Positions 5,901 to 8,050 of a stretch of 8,050 nt of DNA are shown in pieces. The DNA lies in assembly GCA_021812845.1 (NCBI GenBank), contig JAKAML010000044.1, positions 1 through 8,050 of the forward strand. The letters run 5' to 3'. This DNA is from Pseudomonadota bacterium. Lineage in GTDB: Bacteria > Pseudomonadota > Alphaproteobacteria > Rhizobiales > Hyphomicrobiaceae. The notes beneath the pieces were generated by a model. It was not told where the DNA came from. It did no database searches and saw nothing but the letters and a program-made list of their open reading frames with translations. The first letter of the stretch is position 1. Each line of letters starts with the position of its first letter. Made by a program: the position numbers and the translations under genes.

Positions 5901-7781
5901 GTCACCATCATTCCCAATCTCGATCCGGTCGCCATCGGCACGGTGCCCGACTACGCCTCGCCCGAGGATGCCGCGGTCGACATCACCCTGCCTGCCGGCA
6001 TCTTCGGCGACGGCGACGGCGACCCGCTCGCCGTGAGCCTCACGCTGGCCAGCGGCGATCCGCTGCCGGCGTGGCTCGACTTCGACCACATCACCGGCCG
6101 CCTCACCGGCACGCCGCCGGCAGACTTCCATGGCCCCCTCGCGCTGCGCGTCGAGGCCTCCGACGGCCTCGCCGTCGCCGCCCACGCCTTCACGCTGTCG
6201 ATCACGCCCGTGAACGACGCGCCCGTCGCCGCCACCGACGCGGGATTTGCGGCCACGGCCGGCACGGCGCTCGTCATCCCGGCCGCGGCCCTGCTCGCGA
6301 ACGACACCGACGTCGACGGCGACGCGCTGTCGGTCACTGCGGTCGGCGGCGCCACCGGCGGCAGCGTCGCGATCGGTGCGGGCGGCGAGATCGTGTTCAC
6401 GCCGGCTGCGGGCTTCGCGGGTGCGGCGAGCTTCACCTACACCGTCGCCGACGGCGCCGGCGGCAGTCACACCGCGTCGGTCTCCATCACCATCGCCGCG
6501 CCCGCCGGGCAGACTTACAACGGCACCGGCGGCAACGACAGCTTCACCGGCACGTCCGGCAACGACGTGTTCACGCTGGTCGGCGACGGCGGCCTCGACA
6601 CCATCGACGGCGGCGGCGGCACCGACACGCTGCGCGGCAGCGTCTACAACGATATCGTGCGCCTCGCCGGCCCCCCCTCCAACCTGACCTCGGTCGAGAT
6701 AATCGACGGCGGCGCCGGCAACGACCGCATCCTCGGCGGCGCGGGCAACGACGTGATCGACGCCTCGCCCTTCACCCTGGTCTCGATCGAACTCATCGAC
6801 GGCGGCGCCGGCGACGACATCGTCATCGGCTCCGGCGGCGACGACACGATCGCCGGCAACACCGGCAACGACCTGCTCTACGGCGGCCTCGGCAACGACA
6901 CCTTCAACGTCATCGGCGACGGCGGCTTCGACAGGATCGACGGCGGCGCGGGCGTCGATACGATCCGCGGCAGCGTCTATAACGACAACATCCGCATCAC
7001 GGGGCTTCAGGCCACGGTCACCGGCGTCGAGGTCATCGACGGCGGCGCCGGCAACGACCGCATCCTCGGCAGCTCCGGCGCCGACCTGATCGACCTCACC
7101 GGCATCACGCTCGTCTCCGTCGAGGGCATCGACGGCGGCGCCGGCGACGATGCGATCATCGGCAGCGCCGGCCACGACACCATCACCGGCAATGTCGGCA
7201 ACGACTGGCTCGCAGGCGGCCTCGGCGACGACGTGTTCATGCTCGCCGGCGACGGCGGCCTCGACACCATCGACGGTGGCGCCGGCTTCGATACCATCCG
7301 CGGCAGCGTCTACAACGACGTCGTTCGCATCTCGACGCAGCAGTCGGGCATCACCGGCATCGAGCGCATCGAGGGCGGCGACGGCAACGACCGCGTCCTC
7401 GGCGGTCTGGGCAACGACACCATCGACCTCGCCGGCATCGAGCTGGTCTCGATTGAGCTGATCGATGGCGGCCAGGGCAACGACACCCTCGTCTCAGGCC
7501 TGTCGGCCGACAGATTGGCCGGAGGCGCGGGCAACGACACGTTCGTGTTCGGTAGTGGCTCGGGCCACGACACCGTGACGGACTTCAAGTCGCACGCTCT
7601 CCATCCGACGGCGGCAGATGTCATCGACGTGAGCGACTTCGGCTTTGCGGACCTCGCGGCGCTGCTGGCGGCCACCGCCCAGAACGGCGCCGACACGGTG
7701 ATCACGCTCGATGCCAGCACCTCGATCCGGCTTGTGGGAGTGGCGCAGGGGACGCTCGGCGCCAGCGATTTCGTGTTGTAA
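2979..7781 (+). CDS. Giant RTX calcium-binding protein with cadherin/Ig-like domains, probable type I secretion substrate
   Basis: The protein has 1600 residues, no Sec signal and an acidic, Gly/Asp-rich composition. In order: an unassigned N-terminal domain (1 to about 170); RTX-like turns at 173-218 (GGKGSD, HGSDGSDRMNGGEDAD); an unassigned stretch to 378; RTX turns at 379-439; an unassigned globular stretch to about 632; a Pro/Gly linker; a classic RTX block at 646-806 (IDGGSGDDTLAGGLGDDTY and others); a haemolysin-type calcium-binding-related segment at about 807-875 (DVDTLSFG to FFDGTAWT). Next come a cadherin-like domain (885-978), a putative Ig/dystroglycan-type domain with ITGRLTGTPP (979-1078), a second cadherin-like domain with NDTDVDGDALSV (1079-1172) and a tandem-repeat RTX block (about 1176-1521). 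The tail (1522-1600), from FVFGSGSGHDTVTDF to the terminal DFVL, resembles the non-cleaved C-terminal signal of type I secreted RTX proteins. The family binds Ca2+ on folding outside the cell, and the domain mix suggests an adhesin or matrix protein. No catalytic motif was recognised. The start is the ATG after AGGGA at 8 bases. The ABC transporter partners are not in the window. Confidence 0.93.
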   Translation: MPQIRIERTPIKNYGLGLFGADHLLLTYVPDGDASDAQQQNWFVIEGLKSGGVPGRGHILGVEGVDGHTTLSEANGGLTGSALVAQIGTPGTRKSTVVDFPQGAFEAWQTMASYADDIDSQFLPYQFYANPAQPIPSSNSSSVIASLLFYAGIDLASVSPIPNFRYTTGATTLLGTSDRDEMFISEHFKNLLGGKGSDIMHGSDGSDRMNGGEDADFTFWSPGFDHIHGGQFNLEYSRDGVDVVGYAGAGVVHVGYVKGWVAHKMPTYIASYASGKDYLYSIERLEWNEITDELILGEGIVGIVDDILFDLKGDGGGNGDKASFLDSEDGLLLNASAGDIMVAQATAATNGKGWYVQSAEWIEGSAYADRIYANSSLRVIDGGGGDDFIDARLDAAFGGGGPSGYDIELIGGEGNDTILSGEGRTLAEGGAGEDRFVFTTVNTGAGTPEFVIADGEQGDRLFVAYNFFNGSGGGFEGSQLMPLLGTLFPFELLQDPEGPGELNFEWQQMSDILGGNSQVPGLIDFIGRISYSLDGSDLIISLYQGNTLEVNLADDGLPPDYFTVITTDPEVKATIRVVDFQPGDLGIEFHDPGDPQPTPDGDYYAGWDTAVATILNDGEMLDPFDPRPTAPTYDPTGGGGGEETEVSGTQGDDVITVTTASSVDAGAGHDTVTGSAAADRIDGGSGDDTLAGGLGDDTYVVDGTGDIVVEVAGEGVDTVFALVSHALADNVEVLELGGEAAAGTGNDLDNRLVGNDLDNVLDGAAGDDTLAGGLGNDTLVGGDGDDIYVYFAGEGDDIVIDAGAVTDVDTLSFGIGIAAADITFHRPAAAPDDLILSIAGGGRVVIRDYAAPAGGGVEVVTFFDGTAWTRADLLAAGAAAPVLGNDPPQAVDDDFLMVSSPTGLLPAAALLANDRDPGGDPITVVAVANADGGTVTIDAGGDIRIDTAPGYDGLVGFDYTISDGAGGTATARATVTIIPNLDPVAIGTVPDYASPEDAAVDITLPAGIFGDGDGDPLAVSLTLASGDPLPAWLDFDHITGRLTGTPPADFHGPLALRVEASDGLAVAAHAFTLSITPVNDAPVAATDAGFAATAGTALVIPAAALLANDTDVDGDALSVTAVGGATGGSVAIGAGGEIVFTPAAGFAGAASFTYTVADGAGGSHTASVSITIAAPAGQTYNGTGGNDSFTGTSGNDVFTLVGDGGLDTIDGGGGTDTLRGSVYNDIVRLAGPPSNLTSVEIIDGGAGNDRILGGAGNDVIDASPFTLVSIELIDGGAGDDIVIGSGGDDTIAGNTGNDLLYGGLGNDTFNVIGDGGFDRIDGGAGVDTIRGSVYNDNIRITGLQATVTGVEVIDGGAGNDRILGSSGADLIDLTGITLVSVEGIDGGAGDDAIIGSAGHDTITGNVGNDWLAGGLGDDVFMLAGDGGLDTIDGGAGFDTIRGSVYNDVVRISTQQSGITGIERIEGGDGNDRVLGGLGNDTIDLAGIELVSIELIDGGQGNDTLVSGLSADRLAGGAGNDTFVFGSGSGHDTVTDFKSHALHPTAADVIDVSDFGFADLAALLAATAQNGADTVITLDASTSIRLVGVAQGTLGASDFVL
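6582..6914 (+). repeat. 111-residue RTX repeat, unit 1 of 3
   Basis: This unit encodes residues 1202-1312 of the RTX protein and starts GDGGLDTIDGG. Each unit has the same plan: GDGG-x-D-x-IDGG; RGSVYND followed by a beta strand and a loop; an LTSVE-type strand; IDGGAGNDRILG; a second ND-strand-LVS-x-E turn; IDGGAGDD; then several plain nonapeptides ending GGLG(N/D)D. The motif RGSVYND recurs exactly 333 bp later, so the register is unambiguous. Confidence 0.9.
6915..7247 (+). repeat. 111-residue RTX repeat, unit 2 of 3
   Basis: This unit encodes residues 1313-1423 and starts GDGGFDRIDGG. It keeps the full 111-residue length and the order of turns of unit 1, with no insertion or deletion. 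It differs mainly in the exposed loop after RGSVYND (NIRITGLQATVTGVE) and in DLIDLTGITLVSVE. Confidence 0.9.
7248..7541 (+). repeat. 111-residue RTX repeat, unit 3 of 3, shortened at its end
   Basis: This unit encodes residues 1424 to about 1521 and starts GDGGLDTIDGG. It follows the same plan through IDGGQGND, but its final run of nonapeptides is about one nonapeptide shorter than in units 1 and 2. It then passes into the C-terminal secretion region at GGAGNDTFVF. Its opening is closer in DNA sequence to unit 1 than to unit 2. Confidence 0.85.
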
Positions 7782-7915
7782 ACCTGCGGCAGCCGCCGAC
7801 GGTTGACGCCTGCGCCGATGCTGAGCCGCCGTTCAGCGCGTCCGCTCCCGATCGCGGAGGCGAGGCGAGTGCAATCGGAGGGACGGCAAGCTGCGGGGCG
7901 TCTACGGAGCATCCA
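7782..7915. other. Gap after the RTX gene, no clear terminator
   Basis: These 134 bases between the RTX stop codon and the next likely start hold only weak stems, for example GCTGA/TCAGC at 7820-7837 with an 8-base loop, and no T-tract. A GGAGGG at 7877-7882 looks like a ribosome binding site, but no ATG, GTG or TTG follows at the right spacing. I see no RNA gene or promoter of good quality. Confidence 0.4.
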
Positions 7916-8050
7916 ATGGCCCGCGCCGGGGCGGATCGCCGCTCCTGGCTGTGGCAGCAGCGGTCCTGTGGCCGATGCTCGCCGCGGCTCCTGCCCGTGC
8001 CCAGGAGCCGGCAGGCTGCGAGCTCGCGCCGGGAACCGCGCGCACCGTCA
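7916..8050 (+). pseudogene. Start of an exported protein, apparently frameshifted, cut by the window edge
   Basis: An ATG at 7916 is preceded by GGAG (7906-7909) at 6 bases and opens with basic residues (MARAGADRRS), a good signal-peptide n-region. Read on in that frame it becomes Arg/Ser-rich and unlike a protein. The frame beginning at 7918 instead reads LLAVAAAVLWPMLAAAPARA then QEPAGCELAPGTARTV, a textbook Sec signal with ARA before the likely cleavage site. That frame has no ATG, GTG or TTG between a stop at 7822 and the hydrophobic core. Joining the two frames needs one extra base near 7940-7950, so a single-base deletion, real or a sequencing error, is the simplest reading. The mature start CELAPGTARTV vaguely recalls thermonuclease-like exported proteins of alphaproteobacteria, a guess only. 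The alternatives are a rare CTG start at 7891 after GGAGGG, or a GTG start at 7951. Confidence 0.5.

Noticed and set aside
5579..6982. A 467-residue Arg/His-rich plus-strand frame inside the RTX gene
   Set aside because: It is the out-of-frame reading of GGC/GAC/ACC repeats and is typical shadow coding of RTX DNA.
2799..7175. A 1458-residue open frame on the minus strand, antisense to almost the whole RTX gene
   Set aside because: Its protein is a low-complexity string of Val, Ala, Asp and Arg that mirrors the RTX repeats. Strong G/C bias at codon ends in the sense gene removes stops from this antisense frame. It has no recognisable domain and the sense frame is clearly the real gene.
6500..7560. 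CRISPR-like regular repetition
   Set aside because: The repetition is in-frame coding sequence with 9-residue and 111-residue periods, and there are no identical short palindromic repeats with unrelated spacers.

Overview
The window is GC-rich, with codons ending overwhelmingly in G or C. Its gene families fit a high-GC alphaproteobacterium, possibly Hyphomicrobiales; this is inferred from composition and family resemblance, since no marker gene is present. There are two well-supported genes on the minus strand, one very large gene on the plus strand, and the damaged or unresolved beginning of a fourth gene at the right edge.

Minus strand, left half. UDP-glucose 6-dehydrogenase (ugd) runs off the left edge and appears to lack only its last few residues. 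Upstream of it lies an FAD-dependent oxidoreductase of the L-2-hydroxyglutarate oxidase (LhgO/L2HGDH) family, 373 residues. A 197-base gap separates the two genes. It holds a perfect 16-bp inverted repeat that would form a strong hairpin in the ugd leader, but no T-tract follows it.

Divergent intergenic region, 2621-2978. These 358 bases separate the oxidoreductase from the large plus-strand gene and should hold promoters for both. They contain an AT-richer patch, a small dyad and an exact 11-bp tandem duplication, but no convincing -35/-10 pair.

Plus strand, 2979-7781. One 1600-residue protein is a mosaic secreted calcium-binding protein. It has an unassigned N-terminal part with scattered RTX nonapeptides, a central RTX block followed by a haemolysin-type calcium-binding-related segment, three cadherin/Ig-like domains, and a second RTX block. 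The second block is built from two and a half or more tandem 111-residue units with an exact 333-bp period. The C-terminus looks like a type I secretion signal. No Sec signal is present and no transporter genes lie in the window. The likely role is a surface or matrix protein such as an adhesin, by inference only.

Right edge, 7782-8050. After a short gap, a ribosome binding site and ATG at 7916 are followed by a clear Sec signal peptide in a different reading frame. This suggests a one-base frameshift, either a real lesion or a sequence error, at the start of an exported protein.

The genes do not form an obvious pathway. Ugd makes UDP-glucuronate for surface polysaccharide and the RTX protein is probably extracellular, so a cell-surface theme is possible but unproven. 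The oxidoreductase is metabolic. I see no clear new multi-gene system here. The most distinctive elements are the exact 111-residue repeat array and the unassigned N-terminal modules of the giant protein.
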